Below are positions 26,028-34,515 of a DNA stretch of 64,000 bases, one piece after another. The position numbers and the translations under genes are program-made. Numbering within the stretch: position 1 is the stretch's first letter; every line of letters starts with the position of its first letter. The stretch comes from Saccharicrinis sp963677655 (lineage in GTDB: Bacteria; Bacteroidota; Bacteroidia; Bacteroidales; Marinilabiliaceae). Under the pieces are notes generated by a model. That model was not told the origin of the DNA and did no database searches. It saw nothing but the letters and a program-made list of their open reading frames with translations. The stretch lies in assembly GCA_963677655.1 (NCBI GenBank), contig OY782088.1. One strand, written 5' to 3'.

Positions 26028-27356
26028 TTATTTTCCTGATTGTTTAAACCATTTCCAGATCTCTTTATAGCTTGCTTTTTTACCATACATTAAAATTCCT
26101 GTACGGTACACTTTACCTGCAAACCAGGTAAGTACAATGAAAGATATAGTTAATATTGCCATTGATAGTATGATCTCCCATGTAGGGACATCAAATGGAA
26201 TCCTTGACATCATTACAACAGGGGATGTAAAAGGGATTATTGAAAACCAAAAAGCAATATCACCATGTGGATTGTTAAAAGCAGCCATAGCTACGTATAT
26301 CGAAAATATTAAAGGTAAAATAATTGGAGTTACAAATTGTTGAGTGTCTGTTTCGTTGTCAACAGCAGAGCCAATTGCAACAAAAAGGGTTGAGTAAACC
26401 AGGTATCCACCAATAAAATAAAAGATAAATAAACCAATAATTGCAAAAATATTTGAATCATTAATCAATTGTAAAACATTATTGAATTGTTCTGCTGTTT
26501 CTGGTGATCCTGAAGTAGATTGCATACTCTGAGTTATTTCTATTCCCTGAGAAACTTTTTCCGGAGATGGGAATATGAAACTTTGTAGGATAAAAACGGC
26601 AAATAATGATAAAATGATCCATAAACCAAATTGTGTTATGGCTACCAATCCAATACCTATAATTTTACCCATCATAAGTTGAAATGGTTTAACAGTAGAG
26701 ATCATTACTTCTACAATACGATTGGTTTTCTCTTCAATAACTCCTCTCATTACCTGAGTACCATAAAGTAACAGGAACATATATAATAACATTGCTGCTG
26801 CTATACCAATAATGATGGCGACAGCAGCACTGGATTCTTTTTCTTCACCTTCTTCATTTAAGCGTATGGTCTGAAGGTCAACTCTTGTATTGTTAATTTC
26901 GTTTATTTTCTCACTCAGATCGTCTATTTGGTAACTGGCAAGCTTTTGGTCCTTTAAATAGTTGTTGATCTGGTGTTTTATGTTGTTTGTTACATTTATA
27001 GTGATTTGAGATTCAGAATAAACCTGTATTGCTGATTTGTTATTTAAAAGATCGTCGCTGATAACAATTATGGCATGATATCCATCTTTTAGTACTTGCT
27101 GTTTCTGAGTAGAGTCTGTATCTGAAAGAAACTCATATCTTATATAATCAGTACTTTCAAAAGCGTCATTATAAAGACCGGTAAGATCTTCTATCGCAAT
27201 GACTTTATTATCAGTGTCTTCCTGTGTGTTTAAATAGGTTACAAAAGAAATTAAACCAGCAAACAGTAACGGGCTTAAAAGAGTCATTATAATAAAGCTC
27301 TTTTTTCGAACTCTGGTAATGTATTCTCTGTTTATGATGAGTAATATTTTATCCAT
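26028..27356 (-). CDS. ABC-2 type transporter permease (NatB-like)
   Basis: This 442-residue integral membrane protein starts with a cytoplasmic Lys/Arg segment and a first membrane helix (about residues 20-42, IIMTLLSPLLFAGLI). A ~130-residue extracytoplasmic domain follows, then five or more membrane helices from about residue 175 to 430 (for example AVAIIIGIAAAMLLYMFLLL and GLFIFYFIGGYLVYSTLFVA). The layout matches ABC-2/NatB exporters, which move Na+, antibiotics or unknown substrates. Its ATPase is encoded 20 bases upstream. Confidence 0.88.
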   Translation of the reverse strand: MDKILLIINREYITRVRKKSFIIMTLLSPLLFAGLISFVTYLNTQEDTDNKVIAIEDLTGLYNDAFESTDYIRYEFLSDTDSTQKQQVLKDGYHAIIVISDDLLNNKSAIQVYSESQITINVTNNIKHQINNYLKDQKLASYQIDDLSEKINEINNTRVDLQTIRLNEEGEEKESSAAVAIIIGIAAAMLLYMFLLLYGTQVMRGVIEEKTNRIVEVMISTVKPFQLMMGKIIGIGLVAITQFGLWIILSLFAVFILQSFIFPSPEKVSQGIEITQSMQSTSGSPETAEQFNNVLQLINDSNIFAIIGLFIFYFIGGYLVYSTLFVAIGSAVDNETDTQQFVTPIILPLIFSIYVAMAAFNNPHGDIAFWFSIIPFTSPVVMMSRIPFDVPTWEIILSMAILTISFIVLTWFAGKVYRTGILMYGKKASYKEIWKWFKQSGK

Positions 27357-27376
27357 AATTTTTTCTTAGTAAGGTT

Positions 27377-28303
27377 TTATTGGTTGTTGTTTGATTGTTC
27401 TACTGCTTTTATAAAAACTTCATCCATTCCTGGTAGAATTTCATTAACTCCATAAATTTTAAAGTCATTAAGTAAAAGGGCGATTAAATTATTGATGTTT
27501 TTATCTTGTTGTAAAACAATTTTTGCAAAATGGTTTCTGTCTTTAATTCCTATATCATTGATTTCGTAGGTTCCATTTAACTTTTGCTTGAACAATTCAA
27601 TATCGCCATTAAATTCAATGGCAACTTCATTGTTTTTATATTGTTGTTTAAGGTCAATAATATTACCTTTTAATACAATTTTTGATTTGTTGACTAAGCA
27701 AATGTTATCGCAGACTGCTTCAACCGAACTCATATTATGTGTAGAAAAAATTATTGTGGCACCCTTATCTTTAAGATTAAGAATTTCTTGTTTTAGAAGG
27801 TTTGCATTAATGGGATCAAATCCACTAAATGGTTCATCAAATATTAAAAGTTCTGGTTCGTGTAATACGGTTACAATAAACTGAACTTTCTGTTGCATTC
27901 CTTTTGAAAGTTCTTCTACTTTTTTATTCCACCAGGCTCCTATTTCAAATTTTTCAAACCAATATTTTAATTTGTTATAGGCATCGTGTTTTGAAAGGCC
28001 TTTTAAACGAGCAAGATAAATTGCATGTTCTCCTACCTTCATTTTTTTATATAAACCTCTTTCTTCAGGTAAATAACCTATATTATAAACGTCAGAGGAT
28101 TTAAGGGGTCTGCCTTTAAAAAGAATATTCCCTTCATCAGGCATTGTAATATGATTAATTATTCTAATAAACGTTGTTTTTCCAGCTCCGTTCGGACCCA
28201 ATAATCCCGTAATCTGATTTTGTGGAATGTTAATATCTACATGGTCAAGTGCAAGATGATTTGCATACTTTTTAACCACACCAGTAGCTTCTAATAAGTT
28301 CAT
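27377..28303 (-). CDS. ABC transporter ATP-binding protein (NatA-like)
   Basis: The 308-residue ATPase has Walker A GPNGAGKTT (about residues 36-44) and a Q-loop near NIGYLPEERGLYKKM. The ABC signature is LSKGMQQKVQF, Walker B is LLIFDEPFSGFDP, and the switch His is in IFSTHNMSSVE. A ~90-residue C-terminal extension is typical of DrrA/NatA-type exporters. It heads a leftward run ATPase-permease-ppx-regulator-aspA-21818 gene, in which no gap exceeds 70 bases. The substrate is unknown. Confidence 0.92.
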   Translation of the reverse strand: MNLLEATGVVKKYANHLALDHVDINIPQNQITGLLGPNGAGKTTFIRIINHITMPDEGNILFKGRPLKSSDVYNIGYLPEERGLYKKMKVGEHAIYLARLKGLSKHDAYNKLKYWFEKFEIGAWWNKKVEELSKGMQQKVQFIVTVLHEPELLIFDEPFSGFDPINANLLKQEILNLKDKGATIIFSTHNMSSVEAVCDNICLVNKSKIVLKGNIIDLKQQYKNNEVAIEFNGDIELFKQKLNGTYEINDIGIKDRNHFAKIVLQQDKNINNLIALLLNDFKIYGVNEILPGMDEVFIKAVEQSNNNQ

Positions 28304-28335
28304 GTTAGTTTTTATCGTGTTAAAAATTTGACACT

Positions 28336-28343
28336 CAAAAATA
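28336..28343 (-). promoter_or_regulatory. Candidate -7 element for the ABC-ppx-regulator-aspA run
   Basis: On the minus strand this reads TATTTTTG, a perfect TAnnTTTG, 33 bases before the ATPase start. The -33 position 19 bases upstream reads TAGG, so only the -7 box supports it. Confidence 0.45.
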
Positions 28344-28500
28344 AGACAATAATTGAATATTACCTATTTGCTAATAATAATTACCCTTATGATGAATTAA
28401 AACTATAAAGAAAGAGAGTATAGGGATAAATTGTAAATAAGAATAGTAATATGAATTCTCAGGTTTATTGCGAATAAAGGTTGGTAATTTTAAACTGGTT

Positions 28501-28917
28501 TTACATGGATGTTTTAGCTCTTTTTATTAGAGTTATTCCATATTCTTTCTCAATAAATAGAAAGTAGTAATATAATTTATAATTAAGTTCTAGTCCATAG
28601 TCAGTTGATTGATAATAATCAATGTTTGTTTCATAGAAATCTCCATATCTGACAGGATTATTATGTCTAATATTCCATTCAGTTACATATTGAATATTCC
28701 AGTTCTCATAGTAGTCTTGAGAGTAAAAATTCATAGGTGGTTGAGTAGCTAAATAACTCTCGTATTTAATATCGAAAATAAGAAGTTCGTATGTAGTAGA
28801 GTCGCTTTCTGTTTCCTCTATTTTTAAAGAAGTGTTTGATTTATCAGAAACAGCCGGTTTTGTTTGACAAGAAACAAATGTAGATATAATAATGAAGAAG
28901 ATTACGAAAGCTTTCAT
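28501..28917 (-). CDS. Small lipoprotein, DUF6146-like
   Basis: The 138-residue protein starts with a lipoprotein signal peptide (hydrophobic residues 3-15, lipobox TFVSC with Cys17). A short disordered Ser/Thr/Glu linker leads to a compact aromatic-rich domain: YELLIFDIKYESYLATQPP, FYSQDYYENWNIQYVTEWN, RYGDFYETNIDY and GLELNYKLYYYFLFIEKEYG. From memory this matches the Bacteroidota family DUF6146, function unknown; the assignment needs a profile search. It is monocistronic, with the carA terminator upstream of it on the same strand. Confidence 0.75.
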   Translation of the reverse strand: MKAFVIFFIIISTFVSCQTKPAVSDKSNTSLKIEETESDSTTYELLIFDIKYESYLATQPPMNFYSQDYYENWNIQYVTEWNIRHNNPVRYGDFYETNIDYYQSTDYGLELNYKLYYYFLFIEKEYGITLIKRAKTSM

Positions 28918-28976
28918 TGCGGTAACTTATTGGTTTAACCTATATAAAGTTACGAAAATGAGAAACTAAATGAAAT

Positions 28977-29006
28977 AAAAAAAGCTCTGTTTAACCAGAG
29001 CTTTTT
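28977..29006 (-). terminator. Intrinsic terminator downstream of carA
   Basis: AAAGCTCTG at 28981-28989 and CAGAGCTTT at 28996-29004 form a perfect 9-bp stem with a 6-base loop. Flanking As and Ts make it T-rich in the leftward direction. It lies ten bases after the carA stop. Confidence 0.88.
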
Positions 29007-29015
29007 GAGTTATTG

Positions 29016-30119
29016 TTATTTCTTGTAGTCTTCAATTAATTTGATGAAATCATCAAATAAAAACTCAGTATCAGTTGGTCCACTAGATGCTTCAGGGTGG
29101 AACTGAGTTGAGAAAAATGGTTTTGATTTATGTTTGATCCCTTCGTTACTATTGTCGTTTACATTAATAAATAAAGGTTCCCAACCATCTTTTAATGATT
29201 CGTTGTCTAATGCAAAACCGTGGTTTTGAGACGTAATATGGCAGCTGTTGGTTCCAACTTTGATTACCGGGTGATTGTGAGCTCTGTGTCCATACTTTAA
29301 TTTGTAAGTACTTCCTCCAGATGCAATACCTAATAATTGGTTTCCTAAACAAATTCCAAAGATAGGTTTGCCAATTTCTATAGCCTTTTTAATGTGTTCT
29401 ACGGTAACTGAACATACTTCCGGATTACCTGGTCCATTAGATAACATAATTCCATCATAGTCTTCCTGAGTGAAATCATAATCCCAAGGTACAACCGTTA
29501 CAGTAGTATCTCTTTTTAATAGACAACGTAAGATATTGTACTTAGCACCTGTGTCAACTAAAACAACTTTATGTTTTCCATTGCCAAATACTTTTTTCTC
29601 CTTAGTACTTACTTTAGCAACCAAATTATCTGTGTTTGGATCGTATTGCTCAATCTCTTCATCGTCAATGATGATTTTTCCTAACATGGATCCTTTTTCA
29701 CGAAGGATTTTTGTAAGTGCACGAGTATCAATATCAAAAATACCTGGAACTTCATTTTGAATTAACCATTCTCTTAATGAGTTTTTTGCGTTCCAGTGAC
29801 TGTATTCAAATGAATAATCAGAAATAATTAATCCTGAGATATGAATTTGATCTGATTCGTAGAATAAAGGAATCCCATTTTCATCTTTATCTTCTTTAGG
29901 AACTCCATAGTTTCCAATCAATGGATAGGTTGAAACTAGTATCTGACCTTTGTATGATGGGTCAGTTAAACTTTCTGGATAACCTGTCATGGCAGTATTG
30001 AAAACAACCTCTCCTGCAACAGATTTATGATATCCAAACGACTTTCCTTCAAAGATAGTTCCATCTTCGAGTACCAACTTAATTCCTTTTACTTCAGGCA
30101 TAATATCAAGATAATCCAT
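29016..30119 (-). CDS. carA: Carbamoyl-phosphate synthase small (glutaminase) subunit
   Basis: CarA hydrolyses glutamine and passes ammonia to CarB, giving carbamoyl phosphate for arginine and pyrimidines. The 367 residues comprise the N-terminal CPSase_sm domain (KLVLEDGTIFEGKSFG, TAMTGYPESLTDPSY, FDIDTRALTKILREKG) and a class I amidotransferase domain. The catalytic Cys is in FGICLGNQLLG, and His-Glu is in STQFHPEASSGP. Unlike the usual carAB pair, it is ~16 kb from carB, on the other strand and at the opposite end of the arginine cluster. It has its own promoter and terminator. Confidence 0.96.
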   Translation of the reverse strand: MDYLDIMPEVKGIKLVLEDGTIFEGKSFGYHKSVAGEVVFNTAMTGYPESLTDPSYKGQILVSTYPLIGNYGVPKEDKDENGIPLFYESDQIHISGLIISDYSFEYSHWNAKNSLREWLIQNEVPGIFDIDTRALTKILREKGSMLGKIIIDDEEIEQYDPNTDNLVAKVSTKEKKVFGNGKHKVVLVDTGAKYNILRCLLKRDTTVTVVPWDYDFTQEDYDGIMLSNGPGNPEVCSVTVEHIKKAIEIGKPIFGICLGNQLLGIASGGSTYKLKYGHRAHNHPVIKVGTNSCHITSQNHGFALDNESLKDGWEPLFINVNDNSNEGIKHKSKPFFSTQFHPEASSGPTDTEFLFDDFIKLIEDYKK

Positions 30120-30176
30120 TATTTACTGTGGCACAAAAAATAAAAAATTAAAAATTGCCACTTATTAATTCGGGCG

Positions 30177-30204
30177 CAAAGTTAGTAAATATTTATAATC
30201 CAAA
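30177..30204 (-). promoter_or_regulatory. Candidate carA promoter
   Basis: Read leftward, TTTG (30201-30204) and TAACTTTG (30177-30184) are 16 bases apart. The -7 box is a perfect TAnnTTTG match, but the spacing is three bases short of the usual 19. Confidence 0.5.
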
Positions 30205-30225
30205 CGAATAAATTTACACTTCAAA

Positions 30226-30269
30226 TGAATAAATATAAAATAAAATTTATTAATATGTATAAATATGCA
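30226..30269. promoter_or_regulatory. ARG-box-like sites upstream of carA, weak
   Basis: TGAATAAATATAAA (30226-30239) and TGTATAAATATGCA (30256-30269) each match the ArgR consensus TGAATwwwwATTCA at 8 of 10 fixed positions. They lie just upstream of the carA promoter candidate. The rest of the 367-base gap 30120-30486 is very AT-rich and shows nothing else, so chance matches are possible. Confidence 0.3.
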
Positions 30270-30486
30270 ATGATGTTGTGTTTTTATTTATTGTTGAGTT
30301 GTGTAATGTGCAGATATGTAGTGTTATATGAATAAAATGTTGCCTGATTTGAATGTTTATATAATAAATAATTTAAGTATAATTTAGTTTTATTTTCATT
30401 ATAAGTTATTGATATTTTAATGGCTATTCTATTGTGTATGTACTAACTTTATTAAAGTTGTCCATTTTTAAATCTCATGTTATATT

Positions 30487-31557
30487 TTGTATACCCAATT
30501 AAAATATAAATTATACATATTAATTGTGAGTGTTTTTATTCATTTTCAATTAATAGGACAATTATATACTGATACTCCATGGTTTGTTTCTTTAAATCGT
30601 ATAGATGGAAAATTTCATGTTCACACTGATAAGCTACAATATTTTAACGGGGTAAATCCGTATGGGTTTGAAGCTGAAATTGGTAAGTGGCAATTTTCAG
30701 AGAGAATAAAAAGTAGATATGGGATTTATTCAAAATGGGGTTTGCAACTAAATTACACTAATTTTAATCATAAAGATTTAGGTTATACTGTAAATTCATT
30801 ACTTTTTATTGAACCTCTTTTTAAAGTAAAGGGAAAATTGCGGATTTCATTTAAAGCTGGTACTGGAATCGCTTATGTAAGTAATCCATATCATGAAGAA
30901 GATAATTCTTATAATAAAGCTTACAGTACAAAGTTTGTTTTTCCATTACAAGGTGGTTTAAATGTTTATTACTTCATAAATAAACAGTTTGCGATTAAAG
31001 CATCCGGATCTTTCAGGCATATTTCAAATGGGGGAGTTAAGCAGCCTAATTTGGGGATTAATTATCCGGTTTATGGATTGGGATTAGAGTATCTGCTTCA
31101 GAAATATAATGTTAAACCAATAAATACATCTAAGTTTTTCAGAGATAAAGAGAAAAGGACGAGTATGCTTCTGGGGTATTCACAAAAAAACGATACTACA
31201 GCTATTAAGGCAGAAAGTATATATAATTTTATGGTGAATCGTAGTTTTCAAATTTCAAGAAATAATGGAATGACTTTGGGAGGTTTGCTGGAGTTTCATG
31301 ACGTTGAAATGGTTGAAAAAATAATGGATCAAATTAGTATGGGTACCTATATCGGAAATGAATTTTTTATTGGTAAAATAAGGTTTGGGCAGCAAATGGG
31401 GATTTATGTTTTTAGACGTAAGAGTGCTCCGAATTTACTTTTTCAGAATTATTACTTGCGGTATTTGCTAAAAGAACATTGGGTGATTGGAGCAGATTTA
31501 AAAGCTCATGGGATAGAAGCTGATTATATGTTAATACAAATAGGTTTTGTATTTTAA
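30487..31557 (+). CDS. PagL/acyloxyacyl-hydrolase-like outer-membrane protein
   Basis: The 356-residue product has a signal peptide (about residues 1-25) followed by beta-barrel strands. No ATG fits; the frame opens with TTG at 30487, and the start is uncertain. Around residues 177-201 it carries the lipid A 3-O-deacylase signature FRHISNGGVKQPN, with the catalytic His and Ser of PagL. In Pseudomonas PagL the triad Glu lies 14 residues after the His; here that position is Asn. The protein is also about twice PagL length, with a second barrel-like half from about residue 225. It is probably an outer-membrane lipid hydrolase or a relative; activity is uncertain. Confidence 0.75.
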   Translation: MYTQLKYKLYILIVSVFIHFQLIGQLYTDTPWFVSLNRIDGKFHVHTDKLQYFNGVNPYGFEAEIGKWQFSERIKSRYGIYSKWGLQLNYTNFNHKDLGYTVNSLLFIEPLFKVKGKLRISFKAGTGIAYVSNPYHEEDNSYNKAYSTKFVFPLQGGLNVYYFINKQFAIKASGSFRHISNGGVKQPNLGINYPVYGLGLEYLLQKYNVKPINTSKFFRDKEKRTSMLLGYSQKNDTTAIKAESIYNFMVNRSFQISRNNGMTLGGLLEFHDVEMVEKIMDQISMGTYIGNEFFIGKIRFGQQMGIYVFRRKSAPNLLFQNYYLRYLLKEHWVIGADLKAHGIEADYMLIQIGFVF

Positions 31558-31566
31558 ATGAAATAA

Positions 31567-31604
31567 AAAAGGCTGTCTGATGTTTCCCCCACAGACAGCC
31601 TTTT
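31567..31604. terminator. Bidirectional intrinsic terminator
   Basis: AAAAGGCTGTCTG (31567-31579) and CAGACAGCCTTTT (31592-31604) form a perfect 13-bp stem with a 12-base loop. It lies between the convergent PagL-like gene and citrate synthase and can serve both. Confidence 0.92.
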
Positions 31605-31627
31605 CATTACCCAATCAACAAAAACAC

Positions 31628-32968
31628 TTATCTAGATTCCAAAGGAAGATAAGTAGATCGATCAATTACACACTTGTAAGCCGGACGAATAATTCTTCGG
31701 CTCGAGAATGTAACCTCCTCTATACGATGCGCTGCCCAACCAGCTATACGGGCAACTGCAAATATCGGAGTATAAATTTCTTTAGGGATTTTAATACACT
31801 CGTATACAAATCCTGAATAAAAGTCAACATTAGCGCAAATTACTTTTGCGTTTTCACCCTTAAAGTTATAAAAAACTTCTGGAGCTAGCTCCTCAATTAA
31901 GGCATAAAGGTTAAATTCATCCATTCTACCTTTTTCTTCAGCTAGTTCTCTTGCTTTTTCCTTAAGCAATACTGCTCTAGGATCTGAAAGAGTGTATATT
32001 GCATGACCAATACCGTAAATTTTACCAGTATAGTCAAATGCTTCTTTTTTCAATAATTTTAATAAATATTCTGATAATTCTTTTTTATCAGTCCAATCCT
32101 TAACGTTTTCTTTGATATTTTTCATCATATCAATTACCTTAAGGTTGGCACCTCCATGTAACCCTCCTTTAAGAGAACCTAATGCAGATGCAATCGCAGA
32201 ATAAGTATCTGTTTGAGCAGAACTAACAACTCTTGTTGTAAATGTAGAGTTGTTACCACCTCCATGCTCTGCATGAATAACTAAAGATAAATCTAATAAG
32301 TCAGCTTCCAACTTAGTGTAGTCTTTACCTTTTAGCATGTATAAAAAGTTCTCAGCAAGACTTAGATCTTTTTGTGGATGACGAATGATCAACGACTTAC
32401 GCTGAAACGAGTGACGCATTCCATAATAAGCATAAGCTACGATAACCGGGAATTTTGCAATAAGGCTAATAGCTTGTTTCATAAGGTTTACGTGACTGAA
32501 ATCTTCTGCATCTTCATCTGCTGCATATAGACCTAAAACAGATCTGGCTAACATATTCATTACACATCGTCCTCTCAATGATAAAATCATATTTTTAGAG
32601 AAGAATGGAGGCAATTCACTTTGATCAGCTAAATAAGTTGTAAAATCTCCTAGTTCTTGTTGGTTAGGAAGTTTACCTGTCAATAATAAATACGCAGTTT
32701 CTTCAAAACCATGACGACCGGTAGAAAGGAAACCTTTGGCAAGATCTTTTAGCTCGTAACCACGATAGTAAAGTTCTCCCTCTCTTGGAGTAAGCTTTCC
32801 GTCGATGTTATCGTAGCCAACAACGTTACCAATGTGGGTTAAACCAACTAATACTCCTGAAAAATCTGCGTTGCGAAGACCTCTTTTAACTCCGTACTCG
32901 TCAAAAAGATCTTTCTCAATTTCACAGGATTGCACTGCTAGTTTAGCCAAGTTATCCAATAATACCAT
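31628..32968 (-). CDS. gltA: Citrate synthase
   Basis: Citrate synthase condenses oxaloacetate with acetyl-CoA. The 446-residue protein shows HIGNVVGYDNIDGKLTPREG, VIHAEHGGGNNSTF, the catalytic His regions SLKGGLHGGAN and KIYGIGHAIYTLSDPRA, and FYSGFVYECIKIP near the Asp. The long N-terminus and the ~450-residue length match the Bacteroidota enzyme type. It is 17 bases after argH, so it is probably cotranscribed with the arginine cluster. That would couple carbon entry into 2-oxoglutarate/glutamate with glutamate-derived amino acid synthesis (inference). 2-methylcitrate synthase is a less likely alternative. Confidence 0.93.
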   Translation of the reverse strand: MVLLDNLAKLAVQSCEIEKDLFDEYGVKRGLRNADFSGVLVGLTHIGNVVGYDNIDGKLTPREGELYYRGYELKDLAKGFLSTGRHGFEETAYLLLTGKLPNQQELGDFTTYLADQSELPPFFSKNMILSLRGRCVMNMLARSVLGLYAADEDAEDFSHVNLMKQAISLIAKFPVIVAYAYYGMRHSFQRKSLIIRHPQKDLSLAENFLYMLKGKDYTKLEADLLDLSLVIHAEHGGGNNSTFTTRVVSSAQTDTYSAIASALGSLKGGLHGGANLKVIDMMKNIKENVKDWTDKKELSEYLLKLLKKEAFDYTGKIYGIGHAIYTLSDPRAVLLKEKARELAEEKGRMDEFNLYALIEELAPEVFYNFKGENAKVICANVDFYSGFVYECIKIPKEIYTPIFAVARIAGWAAHRIEEVTFSSRRIIRPAYKCVIDRSTYLPLESR

Positions 32969-32985
32969 ATTTCTTTTTCCTTATT

Positions 32986-34320
32986 TTAATTTTTACTTAA
33001 TAATTGAATAGCATTTGCAACTCTATCAAAATTAAAAGACTTAATCAGTGTCTCCATCTTATTATTAATCGCTTCATTGCAAAGGTTTCCAATAGTACCT
33101 TCGTGTGTATGATTAACTTTTAATTCTGGTTCAAATTTTCCCTCTTCAATCAATCCTCCTACTTGCTTATATGCATCACGAAACGGAATTCCTTGTAGTA
33201 CAAGTTTATTAACTTCCTCAACACTGAATGCATATTTATATATTTCATTATTAAGAATATCCTTTTTTATAGAGATGTTGTTCACTGCAAATGTTGCTAA
33301 ATCTAAACAGCTGATTAAATCATCAAAAGCAGGAATGAAATTCTCCTTAATAAGTTGTAAATCTCTGAAATACCCTGAAGGTAGATTTCCAGTTATCAAT
33401 CCTATTGTACCTGGTAAAGCTTGTATTTGATTACATTTTGCTCTGATCAATTCAAAAACATCCGGATTTTTTTTGTGAGGCATAATGCTTGACCCAGTTG
33501 TTAGTTCTCCAGGTAAAGTTAGGAAACCAAAATTCTGGCTCATATATAAGCATGCATCCATCGCAAATTTACCTACTGTTTGAGCTACAGAGCTTAATGC
33601 TGTTGCTACATTTCTTTCGGTTTTTCCTCTACCCATTTGAGCATAAACAACATTGTAATTCATGTTGTCAAAACCTAAAAGATCAGTTGTTAGCTGTCTG
33701 TTTAATGGGAAACTACTTCCGTAACCAGCAGCTGCACCTAATGGATTCTGATTAGATATTTTCCATGCTGCATTAAGCATGTACATATCATCAGTTAAAC
33801 TTTCTGCATAAGCACCAAACCATAATCCAAACGAAGATGGCATTGCTACTTGAAGATGAGTATATCCGGGGATTAAATAATCCTTATATTTTTCACTTTG
33901 TACTTGAAGAGCTTTGAAAAATTCCTCAACGCCACGAACTACTTCTTCAATCTTTGATCTGATAAATAGTTTAAGATCTAATAAAACCTGATCGTTTCGT
34001 GAACGTCCGCTATGAACTTTCTTGCCAATGTCACCAAGTCTTTGAGTAAGCATCATCTCCACTTGTGAGTGAACATCTTCAATGCCTTCCTCAATAATAA
34101 AGTTTCCCGATAAGGTTTCTTTATATATGTTTCTTAACTCAGTTAGTAATTCTTCAAGTTCTTCTTTTTTTAGAAGGTCTACACTTTCTAGCATGGTAAT
34201 GTGAGCCATTGTACCTAAAACGTCAAATGGAGCTAAATACAAGTCCATTTCGCGGTCCTTTCCTACCGTGAAATTTTCAATTTTCTCGTTTACCTTAATG
34301 CCTTTATCCCAAAGTTTCAT
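32986..34320 (-). CDS. argH: Argininosuccinate lyase
   Basis: ArgH cleaves argininosuccinate to arginine and fumarate, the last step of the pathway. The 444 residues show the superfamily signature TGSSIMPHKKNPD, the N-terminal DVHSQVEMMLTQRLG, KVHSGRSRNDQV, and YTHLQVAMPSSFG. A promoter and a 5' leader of about 115 bases precede it, so argH-gltA can be transcribed independently of the upstream arg genes. Confidence 0.96.
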   Translation of the reverse strand: MKLWDKGIKVNEKIENFTVGKDREMDLYLAPFDVLGTMAHITMLESVDLLKKEELEELLTELRNIYKETLSGNFIIEEGIEDVHSQVEMMLTQRLGDIGKKVHSGRSRNDQVLLDLKLFIRSKIEEVVRGVEEFFKALQVQSEKYKDYLIPGYTHLQVAMPSSFGLWFGAYAESLTDDMYMLNAAWKISNQNPLGAAAGYGSSFPLNRQLTTDLLGFDNMNYNVVYAQMGRGKTERNVATALSSVAQTVGKFAMDACLYMSQNFGFLTLPGELTTGSSIMPHKKNPDVFELIRAKCNQIQALPGTIGLITGNLPSGYFRDLQLIKENFIPAFDDLISCLDLATFAVNNISIKKDILNNEIYKYAFSVEEVNKLVLQGIPFRDAYKQVGGLIEEGKFEPELKVNHTHEGTIGNLCNEAINNKMETLIKSFNFDRVANAIQLLSKN

Positions 34321-34406
34321 TGTAAATGTTTTTCAAAGAGAATCTTACGAATGACATAGCATTCCCTATGATCTGATACCCCAAATAAAAAGAAGTTGTT
34401 CTAAAA

Positions 34407-34433
34407 TGCTAACTGCGTTAATTTATCTTCCTT
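34407..34433 (-). promoter_or_regulatory. argH leader motif shared with the argD leader
   Basis: Read leftward, AAGGAAGA (34433-34426) and CAGTTAGCA (34415-34407) occur right at the predicted 5' end of the argH transcript. The same two words occur in the same order in the argC-argD gap (42629-42622 and 42618-42610 on the minus strand), there nearly adjacent. In both places CAGTTAGCA leads into a region able to pair with sequence closer to the gene (here TAGCATT with AATGCTA). Confidence 0.4.
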
Positions 34434-34443
34434 ATAATCGAGG

Positions 34444-34475
34444 CAAATATAATTTAATAAACTTATAAATTCAAA
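34444..34475 (-). promoter_or_regulatory. argH promoter
   Basis: Read leftward, TTTG (34475-34472) and TATATTTG (34451-34444) are separated by 20 bases. Both boxes match the Bacteroidota consensus exactly. Transcription should start near 34437. Confidence 0.7.
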
Positions 34476-34492
34476 TAATGATATATAAAATA

Positions 34493-34504
34493 TGACATTT
34501 GTCA
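34493..34504. promoter_or_regulatory. Crp/Fnr-type palindrome upstream of the argH promoter
   Basis: TGACATTTGTCA is a perfect inverted repeat. On the minus strand the wider site is TGTGACAAATGTCATA, one mismatch from the CRP half-site pattern TGTGA-N6-TCACA. It lies about 18 bases upstream of the -33 box, a usual activator position. Confidence 0.4.
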
Positions 34505-34515
34505 CACTTTTTAAC

